DNA of 64,000 nucleotides from Levilactobacillus paucivorans (GCF_001437125.1 NZ_JQCA01000038.1:16883-80882), one strand, 5' to 3'; counted from the stretch's first letter, positions 8,952-18,097 are shown. Made by a program: numbers and translations. Notes: a model not told the origin generated them from the letters alone.

Positions 8952-10049
8952 ATGACGAAACTCGAACAGATTCAGCAGTGGACAGCGGAACACCATGCTA
9001 GTATGACCTATTTAAGCAATCCCAAAACCATCCAGTACCTCACAGGCTTTGGGAGCGACCCCATCGAACGGGTCTTGGCCTTGGTCGTCTTCCCCGACCA
9101 AGACCCCTTTATCTTCGCCCCTGCACTGGAGGTCGAAGTGATTAAGGCTACCGGATGGGCTTATCCTGTCATCGGTTACCTTGACCATGAAAATCCTTGG
9201 GCGATGATTGGCGACCAAGTCAAAGCCCGCCACGTCAACCCAACTCAAATTGCCATCGAAAAGGGACAACTACCTGTTGCCCGGATGGAAGCCTTGGCTG
9301 CACAATTCAGCAACCCCCACTTTGATTTAGACCTGACGAGCTTCATCGAACACATGCGTCTGATCAAATCTGCCGAAGAAATCAAGAAACTTGAAATCGC
9401 TGGTAAGTGGGACGACTTCGCCTTCGAACATGGCTTTGCTGCCGTGAAGGCCGGCAAGACGGAACAATCCGCCGTGGCCGAATTACAATATGCCTTGATG
9501 AAGGAAGGTATCATGGAAATGTCCTTCGGAAGCCTGGTTCAAGCCGGTGCTCACGCCGCAGAACCCCATGGTGCCACCAACGCGACGAAATTCCAAAACA
9601 ACGAACTCGTTCTCTTTGACCTAGGGACCGTTTACGATGGCTACATCTCCGACGCTTCCCGGACGGTGGCCCTCGGCACCCCTACCGCCAAGGAAAAGGA
9701 AATCTACGACGTCTGTCTCGATGCTCAACTGACGGCACAAGCCGCCGTTAAACCTGGCATGACCGCCGCCGAACTCGACAAAATTGCTCGTGACATCATT
9801 ACCAAGGCCGGCTACGGCGAATACTTCATTCACCGTCTCGGTCATGGGATGGGGATGAGCGACCACGAATTCCCATCCATCATGGCAGGGAATGACCTGG
9901 TCCTCGAACCCGGCATGTGCTTCTCCATCGAACCCGGTATTTACATCCCTGGTGTCGCTGGGGTCCGGATTGAAGACTGTGTTCACGTCACTGAAGACGG
10001 GAGCCTGCCCTTCACCCACACTTCAAAAGAATTAACTTACGTTGGCTAA
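8952..10049 (+). CDS. pepQ: Xaa-Pro dipeptidase PepQ
   Basis: This 365-residue metallopeptidase of the M24B family cleaves dipeptides with proline in second position, completing casein or peptide breakdown in the cytoplasm. The creatinase-like N-domain (about 1-130) precedes the pita-bread catalytic domain. All five metal ligands are visible: D223 (LFDLGT), D234 (ISDASRT), H298 (RLGHGMG), E327 (SIEPGI) and E341 (RIEDC). The ATG is preceded by AAAGGGTG. Divergence from ccpA with a shared cre site is the classic lactobacillus context and suggests carbon-source control. Confidence 0.95.
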   Translation: MTKLEQIQQWTAEHHASMTYLSNPKTIQYLTGFGSDPIERVLALVVFPDQDPFIFAPALEVEVIKATGWAYPVIGYLDHENPWAMIGDQVKARHVNPTQIAIEKGQLPVARMEALAAQFSNPHFDLDLTSFIEHMRLIKSAEEIKKLEIAGKWDDFAFEHGFAAVKAGKTEQSAVAELQYALMKEGIMEMSFGSLVQAGAHAAEPHGATNATKFQNNELVLFDLGTVYDGYISDASRTVALGTPTAKEKEIYDVCLDAQLTAQAAVKPGMTAAELDKIARDIITKAGYGEYFIHRLGHGMGMSDHEFPSIMAGNDLVLEPGMCFSIEPGIYIPGVAGVRIEDCVHVTEDGSLPFTHTSKELTYVG

Positions 10050-10071
10050 ACTGAATTAGCCTAGACATGAC

Positions 10072-10114
10072 AAAACCCCGACTTCGCAATCTGCGATGCC
10101 GGGGTTTCTTTTTG
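10072..10114 (+). terminator. Intrinsic terminator of pepQ
   Basis: AAACCCCG (10073-10080) pairs with CGGGGTTT (10100-10107), followed by CTTTTT. Confidence 0.85.
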
Positions 10115-10121
10115 AATTTAT

Positions 10122-10505
10122 TTATTCAGCGTCGGAATCCGTGGCATCCGTCTCCGGATTTTCGTCAGATTCGTCACTGTCGTCTTCGGCATCGTCGGGT
10201 GCCAAGTCAGGAACTTCAGCGCTACTCAAAACGATATCGTCCGCTGGATCGTCATCGGCGGTTGCGGCTGTTTGCCAAGCCGGTGCATCGTCCTTAGCTT
10301 CCAAGCGGTCGTTCAAGGCCTCCTTGAAGTCATCCGCAGCGTCAGCGGCGTAAAAGGCATAGTCGACTGCCCGATCCTTGAGAGCATTGTAACGATCCCG
10401 TGCAGCACCCTTGAGGGCCTCACGTTGTTCCAAGTCAAGCGCATGGTAAGCTGCATATGCGGCACCACCTAAAACTAACCCAGCTAATAACTTGTGTTTT
10501 GACAT
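10122..10505 (-). CDS. Small YtxH-like protein, acidic C-terminus
   Basis: A 127-residue protein with a short hydrophobic N-terminus (LLAGLVLGGAAYAAYHAL), a charged helical middle, and a very acidic Asp/Glu-rich tail. It lies 23 bp downstream of a DUF948 gene. In Firmicutes this pairing (YtxG/YtxH-like) belongs to general-stress or envelope-associated genes of unresolved function. The family link rests on context and architecture more than sequence identity. The start follows AAAGGGAGT at good spacing. Confidence 0.7.
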   Translation of the reverse strand: MSKHKLLAGLVLGGAAYAAYHALDLEQREALKGAARDRYNALKDRAVDYAFYAADAADDFKEALNDRLEAKDDAPAWQTAATADDDPADDIVLSSAEVPDLAPDDAEDDSDESDENPETDATDSDAE

Positions 10506-10528
10506 TCTAATGACTCCCTTTCTGTATC

Positions 10529-10933
10529 TTAATCCTTAGATTTATGATTTCTGTAGAGATCAAATGCCGTCTTACCCATCCGAGCAGCGAGTGACGTCTT
10601 GGCAGTCGTCTTCGCCGTCTCGCCGACACGTTCCGTCAGGTTACGGGTAGCCGTGTTCAGGTCAGAAACACTCTCGCCTAAGTCTGCAGCGGCCTGGAAG
10701 ACCGGATCAATCGTGGCGACCTTCTGGTTGACATCCTCTAACAATTCATTCGCGTTGGCCATAATATTTTCAGCTTGATGACTGATGACGTCAATGTCTG
10801 ACGTCATGGTCTTCACTGATTTATTAACTTCACCCAACGTTTTATTCATCTTTACTAAGAACATGCCAATGAAGAGGACCAGAATCAAAAACGCAATTGC
10901 TGCGATTAGGCCCGCTACTTGTCCACCGGTCAT
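10529..10933 (-). CDS. DUF948 domain protein (YtxG-like)
   Basis: A 134-residue protein with one N-terminal membrane helix (AGLIAAIAFLILVLFIGMFLVKM). A long amphipathic helix follows, with the DUF948 pattern of NKTLGEVNKSVKTM and repeated V/L heptads that suggest a coiled coil at the membrane. AAGGAGGGG precedes the ATG. It is probably co-transcribed with the YtxH-like gene downstream. Its molecular role is unknown; homologues belong to general-stress or envelope-associated operons. Confidence 0.82.
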   Translation of the reverse strand: MTGGQVAGLIAAIAFLILVLFIGMFLVKMNKTLGEVNKSVKTMTSDIDVISHQAENIMANANELLEDVNQKVATIDPVFQAAADLGESVSDLNTATRNLTERVGETAKTTAKTSLAARMGKTAFDLYRNHKSKD

Positions 10934-11105
10934 GACAACCCCTCCTTGTACTCAGTTACTTACCAATAGAATAGCATTCTCACCAGGCTGGTGCAATTAA
11001 AACCCCGAATTATCCCGGCTTTTCTCGCCGGATGCTGGGCGTCATTCGTAAAATCTGCTAAACTAAAACCAGCATTTAAATCTGAATTTAAGGGAGGCAC
11101 GTTTC

Positions 11106-11972
11106 TTGACGGCCTTAATATCCACAACAGCCACGAGTTCCAAGGGGCTGCAACATTATCTAAATACCTTTAACTGGGAGGACCTCTGGCACCTAATCAC
11201 CAGTCGCTTTCTGACCCTTCTCTTTCTGACTGTGCTCTTTTTCTTCGTCAACCTCGTCGGGAAGGCTATTCTTAAACGGAGCTTCAAGCGTTACCTGGAC
11301 CCCAAACAAGGATCGAACAATCGACTCCAAACCATTAGCATGCTCTCCATGAATATCTTTCACTACACGATCTTGTTCTTCTGGCTGTATGCCATGCTCT
11401 CTACCCTGGGCGTTCCGGTTGGCACACTAATCGCTGGTGCTGGAATCTTCAGTTTGGCTTTAGGGCTCGGGGCCCAAGGCTTCGTGAGTGACCTAGTCAC
11501 CGGGGTTTCTATCCTCATGGAACAACAGATCGATGTCGGCGAAACCGTCAAGATCGGGACGATTGAAGGCGTGGTCACGGCAATTGGTTTGCGAACAACT
11601 CAGGTGACGAGTGCCGATGGAACGATTAATTTCATTCCCAACCGGAACATCACCATTGTCTCCAACCGTTCACGAAACAACATGCGGGCCACGGTGAACA
11701 TCCCCATTGCCCCCACGACACCCGTTGAGCAGTTACGCCCCATCATCGAACAGGTCAATCAAGAACTCCTACCAAAACATCCCGGCGTCATTGGGACACC
11801 CCTGCCAACCGGGGTGGTCACCTTACCTACTGGGGAGTTGGTCTATCAAGTCAGCCTCGTGTGCGAGAGTGGCACTCAATTCTCACTACAGGCTATCTTT
11901 CTCACAGCTTATCTCAAAGCGATTCGCCAGGCCGGGATCAAATTACCTGCCCATACGCCGACTCAAGTCTAA
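11106..11972 (+). CDS. Small-conductance mechanosensitive channel, MscS family
   Basis: A 288-residue membrane channel of the MscS superfamily. It opens under membrane tension to release solutes after osmotic down-shock. An N-terminal helix (LTLLFLTVLFFFVNLVGKAIL) and a second helix lead to the pore-lining segment (AGIFSLALGLGAQGFVSDLVTG). The beta domain (QIDVGETVKIGTIEG...) and the cytoplasmic alpha-beta domain follow. Translation appears to start at TTG, with GGAGG 8 nt upstream; no nearby ATG fits. It stands alone, ended by a strong terminator shared with the converging CBS gene. Confidence 0.92.
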   Translation: MTALISTTATSSKGLQHYLNTFNWEDLWHLITSRFLTLLFLTVLFFFVNLVGKAILKRSFKRYLDPKQGSNNRLQTISMLSMNIFHYTILFFWLYAMLSTLGVPVGTLIAGAGIFSLALGLGAQGFVSDLVTGVSILMEQQIDVGETVKIGTIEGVVTAIGLRTTQVTSADGTINFIPNRNITIVSNRSRNNMRATVNIPIAPTTPVEQLRPIIEQVNQELLPKHPGVIGTPLPTGVVTLPTGELVYQVSLVCESGTQFSLQAIFLTAYLKAIRQAGIKLPAHTPTQV

Positions 11973-11988
11973 CTAAATAGGATCTAAT

Positions 11989-12021
11989 AAAGCCAGGACA
12001 TCACCGTCCTGGCTTTTTCTT
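11989..12021. terminator. Bidirectional intrinsic terminator
   Basis: AAAGCCAGGAC pairs perfectly with GTCCTGGCTTT around a 6-nt loop, with a T-run on the plus side. It separates the converging mscS-like and CBS genes. Confidence 0.9.
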
Positions 12022-12027
12022 GTGTCT

Positions 12028-12528
12028 CTATGAATGGCTGTGTAACGGCGTTTTTGCCGTCAATTGCTTAGGGGTAACGTCGTAATTGACGTGTAAGTTA
12101 TGCGCCAAATAATTAATTCGTTTTAACAGTTCTCGCCGGGTGATGATCCCTTGGAAAACCTGATGGTCATCGATCAACGGAATAAAGGGATCGTCCACCA
12201 AATAGTTCAAGATCGTTTCCAATTTTTTCGGATCATCGACCCAATGGCCAACCGGCGACATCGCATCCGCCACTTTATAATGACTGAGCTGGTCAACCGC
12301 GGCCCCGGGAACCTGCAAGAGCTTGTCGGTAATCGCCGCTAGGGAAATCATCCCCTGAAGGTGATCGTCGGCGGCCAACACCGGAATCCGGTTGTACCCC
12401 ACCTTGGAGAGCACCATCAAGGCGTGTTCCAACGTATTGCTGGCCGTGACATTGGCAACCACGTCGGCGGGAATGACATAGCTTCTGGTATCCTTCAAAA
12501 GCATCTGCTCGACAGCAGTATCAATCAT
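12028..12528 (-). CDS. cbpB: Tandem CBS-domain protein, CbpB-like
   Basis: This 166-residue protein consists of two CBS motifs (about residues 20-75 and 85-150) and nothing else. That matches the c-di-AMP-binding CbpB/DarB group of Firmicutes, which signals second-messenger status to Rel and other partners. The conserved VGYNRIPVL and DPFIPLIDD segments are visible. It is the last gene of the murI-rdgB-yfcE cluster on the minus strand. Ligand binding is known for the family and inferred here; another CBS function cannot be excluded. Confidence 0.72.
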   Translation of the reverse strand: MIDTAVEQMLLKDTRSYVIPADVVANVTASNTLEHALMVLSKVGYNRIPVLAADDHLQGMISLAAITDKLLQVPGAAVDQLSHYKVADAMSPVGHWVDDPKKLETILNYLVDDPFIPLIDDHQVFQGIITRRELLKRINYLAHNLHVNYDVTPKQLTAKTPLHSHS

Positions 12529-12546
12529 AAGCTAAAATCATCCTTT

Positions 12547-13071
12547 CTACGCGTTGCTGTGATCAAAGGTAAACTTGAGGTCGGCAATCGGCTGTGCCTG
12601 ACGATCGACGTACTGCACCACCGTCTGAGTCGCCGTCACCGTGACCAGGGCGGCCGTGCCCCCTAAGTAACGATACTCCCCACGTGGCTGGCTAATACTG
12701 CCGGGATTCACGAACAACCGGCCGTCAACCTGTTCGGCTGCCAGTCGATGCGTGTGTCCATAAAAAATAATCGTTGCCTGCACCGCTTGAGCTCGCAGAT
12801 CCAACTGCGTCAGGTCATAGTTAACGACGTCATGATGACCGTGAGTCAGCATGACCTGACGACCCGCGACTTCAGGCGTCAAAACTAGCGGAAATTTAGC
12901 ATCGAAGTCCATGTTACCCCCAACCGCATAAGCGTCCTTAAACCACGGATCGCTGGCTGGCATCTCGGAATCCCCACAGTGAAAGATGACATCAGGTTTC
13001 AATTGGTCGCGCAGTGTCGACAAAATGGCCGTATCTCCGTGATTATCACTGACAACTAACCATCGACTCAT
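12547..13071 (-). CDS. YfcE/MJ0936-family metallophosphoesterase
   Basis: A 174-residue calcineurin-like phosphoesterase. The metal-binding motifs appear in order: SDNHGD, FHCGDSE, GNMD, THGHHD and YGHTHR. Family members hydrolyse phosphodiesters in vitro; the cellular substrate is unknown. I chose the start at 13071 because GGGAGG lies 7 nt upstream, inside the end of rdgB, and only 2 nt separate the two genes. It is translationally coupled with rdgB and murI. Confidence 0.88.
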   Translation of the reverse strand: MSRWLVVSDNHGDTAILSTLRDQLKPDVIFHCGDSEMPASDPWFKDAYAVGGNMDFDAKFPLVLTPEVAGRQVMLTHGHHDVVNYDLTQLDLRAQAVQATIIFYGHTHRLAAEQVDGRLFVNPGSISQPRGEYRYLGGTAALVTVTATQTVVQYVDRQAQPIADLKFTFDHSNA

Positions 13072-13073
13072 TG

Positions 13074-13673
13074 CTAGGCCTCCCACCATTCATCAAACTT
13101 TGGTAACATCGCAGCGGTTGCCTTGGCACGATGACTGTGTTGGTTTTTCTTCGCCAATCCCATTTCGGCAAACGTCTGACCTTCACTCGGCACGTAGAAT
13201 AAGGGATCGTAGCCAAAGCCATCGTGGCCTCGTGGGGCCGTCAAGATCACGCCACGAACCTCACCCGTGGCCACTAACTTCTTGCCATCAGGCTTAATCA
13301 GGACCAGTGAGGTATGGAAGGCCGCCGTCCGCTTCTCAGCAGGAACACCGGCTAAGTTTGCCAATAATTTAGCATTATTCTTCGCATCGTCATGGTCACC
13401 GGCATAGCGGGCAGAATAGATGCCCGGTTCGCCATTCAAGGCATCCACCATCAAGCCAGAATCATCGGCCAAAACAGGTAACTGAGTTTCTTGAGCCACC
13501 GAAGTCGCCTTGAGTTCGGCATTTTCAGTAAAGGTCTTGCCAGTCTCGTTGACTTGCTTCAAATCAGGGAAGTCGGCTAATGTTTTAACGGTCAATCCCT
13601 TAGGTTCGAAGATGGCCCGAAATTCCTGAGCCTTCCCCGGATTATTCGTCGCAACTACAATCGTGTTTGTCAT
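13074..13673 (-). CDS. rdgB: XTP/dITP diphosphatase (Ham1/RdgB)
   Basis: A 199-residue nucleotide house-cleaning enzyme. It hydrolyses XTP, dITP and ITP to monophosphates and so keeps deaminated purines out of DNA and RNA. The signature TNNPGKAQEF near the N-terminus and ADDSGLMVDALNGEPG in the middle carry the phosphate- and metal-binding residues. SARYAGDHDDAKNN follows. The ATG overlaps the murI stop codon (ATGA), so the genes are coupled. Confidence 0.95.
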   Translation of the reverse strand: MTNTIVVATNNPGKAQEFRAIFEPKGLTVKTLADFPDLKQVNETGKTFTENAELKATSVAQETQLPVLADDSGLMVDALNGEPGIYSARYAGDHDDAKNNAKLLANLAGVPAEKRTAAFHTSLVLIKPDGKKLVATGEVRGVILTAPRGHDGFGYDPLFYVPSEGQTFAEMGLAKKNQHSHRAKATAAMLPKFDEWWEA

Positions 13674-14503
13674 TTGTCATTAACCTCCAAGGTTGTGGTA
13701 AGTTCGCTGAGTGGTAAGTGCATCGCCTGAACCGGTGTCTGGTCCAACCAGTGATTGGCTAAGTTGTTAAAGTCTGCTGCATTTCCAGTGGTGTAGTAAG
13801 TGGCTGATGACCCTGTCTTCGGATTAGCCAGGTTCCAGTAATCTAGGAGCGACGTGACCATGTTGGCCGTTGCGGTTCCCGGATCTACCAAGGTCACCTG
13901 GTCCCCCATGACCTCCTGAATAAGTGGCCGTAACAGAGGGAAATGCGTGCACCCCATAACCAAGGTGTCAATGTCTTGGTCCAGCAATGGCGCTAAATCA
14001 GTGGCCACTACTTGTTTGGCGTGGTCTGACGTCAGATCGTTGGCCTCTACCAAGGTCACCAAATCCTGACAGGCCACTGAAACCACCGTATTACGGTTAT
14101 CCTTGGCCAAAATCGTTTGGCGATATTGGTCACTCTTCACGGTCCCGGTGGTCGCAATCACCCCGATCCGGTGGTTACGGGTGACCTGAGTTGCCGCCCG
14201 TGCTCCCGGAGCAATCACCCCAACAACGGGAATATCGAGTTCTTTTTGCATAGTGGTTAAAGCCGCTGCAGTAGCGGTATTACAGGCAATCACCAGCATC
14301 TTAATGTGTGCTTCTCGCTGTAGGAAACGGGCAATCTGCCGCGTAAACTTGGTAACCTCTGCAACCGTTCTCGGGCCGTATGGTAAACGCGCCTGATCCC
14401 CCAAAAACACCGTGTCTTCGGTGGGCAACAAGCGCTGTACTTTTTTAAGTACCGTTAAGCCGCCGACTCCTGAATCCATTAACCCAATTGGACTATTCTG
14501 CAT
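13670..14503 (-). CDS. murI: Glutamate racemase
   Basis: A 277-residue racemase making D-glutamate for peptidoglycan. The two catalytic cysteines are C74 (ACNTATAAA) and C185 (GCTHFPLL). The N-terminal MDSGVGGLTV and LGDQARLPYG segments complete the active site. It heads the cluster murI-rdgB-yfcE-CBS. A good promoter lies upstream (TTGAAA-17-GATAAT). Confidence 0.96.
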   Translation of the reverse strand: MQNSPIGLMDSGVGGLTVLKKVQRLLPTEDTVFLGDQARLPYGPRTVAEVTKFTRQIARFLQREAHIKMLVIACNTATAAALTTMQKELDIPVVGVIAPGARAATQVTRNHRIGVIATTGTVKSDQYRQTILAKDNRNTVVSVACQDLVTLVEANDLTSDHAKQVVATDLAPLLDQDIDTLVMGCTHFPLLRPLIQEVMGDQVTLVDPGTATANMVTSLLDYWNLANPKTGSSATYYTTGNAADFNNLANHWLDQTPVQAMHLPLSELTTTLEVNDK

Positions 14504-14537
14504 GAATCAACGCTCCTTTGTCATTGCTTGAATCTAT

Positions 14538-14566
14538 ATTATCGCCTTTTTCTGAACCGGTTTCAA
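14538..14566 (-). promoter_or_regulatory. murI operon promoter within a 9-bp inverted repeat
   Basis: The -35 TTGAAA (14561-14566) and -10 GATAAT (14538-14543) have a 17-bp spacer. TTGCTTGAA (14524-14532) and TTCAAGCAA (14562-14570) form a 9-bp inverted repeat bracketing the promoter. Confidence 0.7.
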
Positions 14567-14649
14567 GCAACACCCCCACTAAAACTCAGATCCGAGGGAT
14601 AAAAAAGCCTTAAATTTAGTTACAGTCCAGCGTTCCCTTTATTTTAAGG

Positions 14650-14655
14650 TATAAT
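14650..14655 (+). promoter_or_regulatory. yslB -10 box
   Basis: A perfect TATAAT lies 37 bp before the chosen yslB start. No clear -35 sequence is seen at the usual distance. Confidence 0.5.
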
Positions 14656-14692
14656 GAAATTAGAATCTAAACGGAAAAAGGAGTCAACCCTC

Positions 14693-15208
14693 GTGAAAAA
14701 CCTCTACGAAACTGTCATGGGCGATGCCGCTGGTGCGCCCTATCTCCCCCAATTTATTCTTCGCGACGCCTTGTTACCAGAGCTCCTCGGTGATGATCAA
14801 GGTGCTATCGGCTACTGGGCTGGCAAATCATTGGCCCGAAAGTTCCCCGTTGGCAATCCCAACGACGCCGCGGTGTTCTTCGCCCAAGCAGGTTTTGGTA
14901 CCTTGACCTTGGAGAAGCAGACCGCCCAGATGACGCGCTGGCAACTCGCTGGCGAACCTGTTCGGCTACGACTCAAGATGGGGGCCGAAGCTGACTTCAC
15001 CCTTGAAGCTGGTTTTCTCGCCGAAATGATGTCGCAACAACTTGGGGTCGTCACCGAAGCCGAACTAACCGAAACGCCTCGAAAGTTACGCAACCAAGCT
15101 GTGTTCTTCGACGTCTACACCGATCCAGATGATCTCATCCCTGACTTTGATGCCCCAACACCACTGGATTTGGTCACGCCACCTGCGACCGAAGATCCTC
15201 AAGCTTAA
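14693..15208 (+). CDS. yslB: YslB family protein (DUF2507)
   Basis: A 171-residue protein matching the YslB/DUF2507 family, related to the 4-vinyl-reductase-like fold. Its function is unknown, though it is widely kept beside murI and trxA in Firmicutes. The conserved ARKFP and RLKMGAEADFTLEAGFLAE segments are visible. I chose GTG at 14693 because AAAAAGGAG is correctly spaced before it. The ATG at 14654 falls on the promoter -10 box, so it cannot be the start of a transcript from that promoter. Confidence 0.85.
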   Translation: MKNLYETVMGDAAGAPYLPQFILRDALLPELLGDDQGAIGYWAGKSLARKFPVGNPNDAAVFFAQAGFGTLTLEKQTAQMTRWQLAGEPVRLRLKMGAEADFTLEAGFLAEMMSQQLGVVTEAELTETPRKLRNQAVFFDVYTDPDDLIPDFDAPTPLDLVTPPATEDPQA

Positions 15209-15228
15209 TTTTAAAATTTGAGTCAAAA

Positions 15229-15269
15229 AGAAAGATCACCACCGGTAAAAATCGGTGGTGATCTTTTTA
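15229..15269. terminator. Bidirectional intrinsic terminator between yslB and trxA
   Basis: The 14-bp perfect stem AAAGATCACCACCG / CGGTGGTGATCTTT has an 8-nt loop and A/T runs on both sides. Confidence 0.92.
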
Positions 15270-15270
15270 G

Positions 15271-15585
15271 TTAGGCTTCGAGATATTGATCTAAAATCTT
15301 CTTTAATTGATCTTTGGAGTGGTAACCCACGATTGAGTCGACCACTTTGCCGTCCTTCTTAACCAATAAGGTTGGAATACTCATGATCCCAAAGGATTGT
15401 GGCGTGTTCGGGTTGGCATCAACATCCATCTTGTTAAAGGTGACGTTGTCCATTTCCTCAGCCAATTGTTCAACGACAGGTGATTGCATCCGACAAGGAC
15501 CACACCAAGTTGCCCAAAAGTCTGTCAGCGTCACGCCGGTTGCCGTATCATTTTCGAAGGTTTTATCTGTTGTTTCCGTAACCAT
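15271..15585 (-). CDS. trxA: Thioredoxin
   Basis: A 104-residue thioredoxin with the redox motif WCGPC (C28 and C31) and the conserved cis-proline in SIPTLLV. It is the general cytoplasmic disulfide reductant. The start at 15585 follows GGGAGG; a longer open reading upstream has no conserved sequence. It lies downstream of mutS2 on the same strand, the usual Firmicute order. A perfect 8-bp hairpin (15645-15663) stands between the two genes. Confidence 0.95.
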   Translation of the reverse strand: MVTETTDKTFENDTATGVTLTDFWATWCGPCRMQSPVVEQLAEEMDNVTFNKMDVDANPNTPQSFGIMSIPTLLVKKDGKVVDSIVGYHSKDQLKKILDQYLEA

Positions 15586-15644
15586 CGTATTGCCTCCCTT
15601 TTCGTCATGGCGGTCAGAAACGGCCGCTGGTCTTAACTTCAAGT

Positions 15645-15663
15645 CTCAGTCTAACAGACTGAG
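15645..15663 (-). other. Short perfect hairpin between mutS2 and trxA
   Basis: CTCAGTCT and AGACTGAG form an 8-bp stem with a 3-nt loop. There is no T-run after it, so it is not a standard terminator. It could be an mRNA-processing or stabilising structure in the trxA leader. Confidence 0.5.
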
Positions 15664-15702
15664 CCAAAATCACAACTAAATTGCTTACAACTAATTAGTG
15701 GG

Positions 15703-18066
15703 TTACTTGAAACGGACCACGGTTGATCCATCCCCACCCGCATTTGCCGGTGAGAACCCAAAGATCTTGATCCGATTGTTACGCCTCAGATACTCGGTAA
15801 CGCCTTTACGTAAGGCCCCGGTACCTTTCCCGTGAATAATCGTAACCGATGGATAACCGGCTAACAAGGCCGAATCAATATAACGGTCGACCTCAGCCAT
15901 GGCTTCTTCATAGCGGTGACCCCGCAGATCCAAGGTTGGTGACATGCCGTTAGACCCGGTCCGGCGAACCGTGGCTCGCGGCTGTTTGGCACTCTTGGCT
16001 GGGTCCTTGGCCTTCTCCATATCACGCGTGGCGATCTTCATCTTCAGGATACCCAACTGAACTTCCCAATTGTTATCATCGAGCTGTTCGACGAGGACCC
16101 CAACTTGACCGTAAGACTTCACCAGCACGCTGTCACCCTTATGGAAGTCCAACTTGGCCTTCTCACGACGTAACACCCGGTTCTTCTTGAGCTTAGTGTC
16201 CTGTTGGAGCGCGTTCAAGGCCCCCTGAGCGGCAATCAACTCGTCTTCCTTCACGACGCTCTGACCGGCCGCTAACTGCTTCTTACGGAGGTCCGCAATG
16301 ATTTGGTTGGCTCGCTTGCGAGACTCATCAACCAACCGGTTGGCTTCTCGTTTTGCATCGGTCATGAGGTGATCCTTCTGTTGCTGATACTGTTCGAACT
16401 GTTGTTGTAACTGGCCGTGTAACTCGTCGGCGTCCTTCAACTCTTGGCTGAGTTGGGCCGCGTCGGCATCCACCCGGCGTTTCTGTTCGGTCAGGTCACT
16501 AATCATGGCGTTTAAGTCCTGACTATCCTGATCAGTTAAGTTCCGAGCCGCGGACACAATCTGTTCGGGCATGCCTAAACGGGCCGCAATGTCTAAGGCG
16601 TTACTCCGTCCAGGAATCCCAATCAGCAAGTGATACGTGGGCTGAAGCGTATTGCCATCAAATTCCATGCTGGCATTGATCGTTTCTGGCCGATTATACC
16701 CGTAGGCCTTCAGCTCTGGATAGTGGGTTGAAGCCATCACGTAACTCCCAAGGGCACCAATCTCATCGAGAATGGCAATCGCTAGGGCTGCCCCTTCTTG
16801 CGGATCGGTCCCGGCCCCTAATTCATCGACGACGATCAGGCTGCGTTCGTCGGCGTGCTTCAGAATGGCCACGATATTCTCCATATGACCGGAGAAGGTA
16901 CTCAAGCTTTGTTCGATGGATTGTTCATCCCCGATATCGGCGAAGATGTCATCGAAGACCCCGATAACACTGTTTTCATTAGCCGGAATGAAGAGTCCTG
17001 ATTGCCCCATCAACTGAACCAAGGCCAGCGTCTTTAAGGTAATCGTCTTCCCACCGGTATTAGGCCCCGTTACGATGATGGCCTTGTAATCCTTGCCAAT
17101 CGCAATGTCATTGGCCACGACCTTGTGGGGATCGATCAAGGGATGCCGGGCCTGTCGCAAATCAACTTGATTGTCCAAAGACAGCTTGGGTTCCGTAGCC
17201 TTCATGTGATGTGCATATTTCGCCTTGGCATTGATGAAGTCGAAGTGCCCGAGAATTTCCGAGTTTCGTAGAATTTCATCCTGATAAGGATCCAGCAATG
17301 CTGTTAATTCGGCTAGAATTCGTTGTTCCTCATGCCGTTCGTCAATCTGATTCTGCCGTAACCGGTTGTTCAGACCCACGACAGCTTGTGGTTCGATGAA
17401 CAGCGTCTGACCACTGGCACTCTGGTCGTGCACGATGCCACCGAAACGTTGCTTGTATTCGGCCCGCACCGGAATCACATACCGGTCATCACGAATCGTG
17501 ACGATGGTCTCGCTGAGGTACTTGGCATCCTTGCCCCGCGTATACTGATCCATGGTGCTCCGGATAGCTGCCTCAGTCTGCGTGATGTGTTGACGAATCT
17601 GACGAAGAGCTGGCGAAGCCTCATCCGTGATGTGGCCATCCCCTTCTAGCGAGGTTCGGAGCCGTCGTGTCACTTCGGGCAACGTGACGAGTTCTTTAAC
17701 CACCCGGTCCAAACGTTGTAGGTCGACTTCCTTTTCGGCTAAATCACGGAAGAACTTCACGACTGATCCGGTGGTCCACAGAACACGACTGATCTGGGCT
17801 AGTTCCAGGCCATTTAACGCCGCATCCATTGCCAATCGATGTAGGTGCGGTCGAATATCATCAAGCTTAGGCAACGGAATGCCGTTCTCCAAACGATAGA
17901 TATCCGCCCCATCCTTAGATTCAGCGAGCCAGATCTGCAAGGTCTTGGCATCCGCCGTTGGTTGGAGCTGGCTTAATTCATGTTGACCGGCGGCAGAGAC
18001 TAAATAACCCTGTAGTCCCTGCTTAATCCGATCGTATTCCATAATTTTTAAGGTTTTTTGATTCAT
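15703..18066 (-). CDS. mutS2: Endonuclease MutS2
   Basis: A 787-residue MutS-family protein lacking the mismatch-recognition domain. The core lever region leads to the ATPase with Walker A GPNTGGKT (334-341), the LSTFSGHM segment and DELGAGTDP. A long coiled coil (about 500-620), a KOW-like linker and a C-terminal Smr nuclease domain (LDLRGHRYEEA...IIHGKGTGALR) follow. Family members suppress recombination and act on collided ribosomes. The start at 18066 follows AAAGGA. The gene follows cvpA as in other Firmicutes. Confidence 0.96.
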   Translation of the reverse strand: MNQKTLKIMEYDRIKQGLQGYLVSAAGQHELSQLQPTADAKTLQIWLAESKDGADIYRLENGIPLPKLDDIRPHLHRLAMDAALNGLELAQISRVLWTTGSVVKFFRDLAEKEVDLQRLDRVVKELVTLPEVTRRLRTSLEGDGHITDEASPALRQIRQHITQTEAAIRSTMDQYTRGKDAKYLSETIVTIRDDRYVIPVRAEYKQRFGGIVHDQSASGQTLFIEPQAVVGLNNRLRQNQIDERHEEQRILAELTALLDPYQDEILRNSEILGHFDFINAKAKYAHHMKATEPKLSLDNQVDLRQARHPLIDPHKVVANDIAIGKDYKAIIVTGPNTGGKTITLKTLALVQLMGQSGLFIPANENSVIGVFDDIFADIGDEQSIEQSLSTFSGHMENIVAILKHADERSLIVVDELGAGTDPQEGAALAIAILDEIGALGSYVMASTHYPELKAYGYNRPETINASMEFDGNTLQPTYHLLIGIPGRSNALDIAARLGMPEQIVSAARNLTDQDSQDLNAMISDLTEQKRRVDADAAQLSQELKDADELHGQLQQQFEQYQQQKDHLMTDAKREANRLVDESRKRANQIIADLRKKQLAAGQSVVKEDELIAAQGALNALQQDTKLKKNRVLRREKAKLDFHKGDSVLVKSYGQVGVLVEQLDDNNWEVQLGILKMKIATRDMEKAKDPAKSAKQPRATVRRTGSNGMSPTLDLRGHRYEEAMAEVDRYIDSALLAGYPSVTIIHGKGTGALRKGVTEYLRRNNRIKIFGFSPANAGGDGSTVVRFK

Positions 18067-18097
18067 AAGACGTTCCTTTCTCACGAACAGTCGGACA

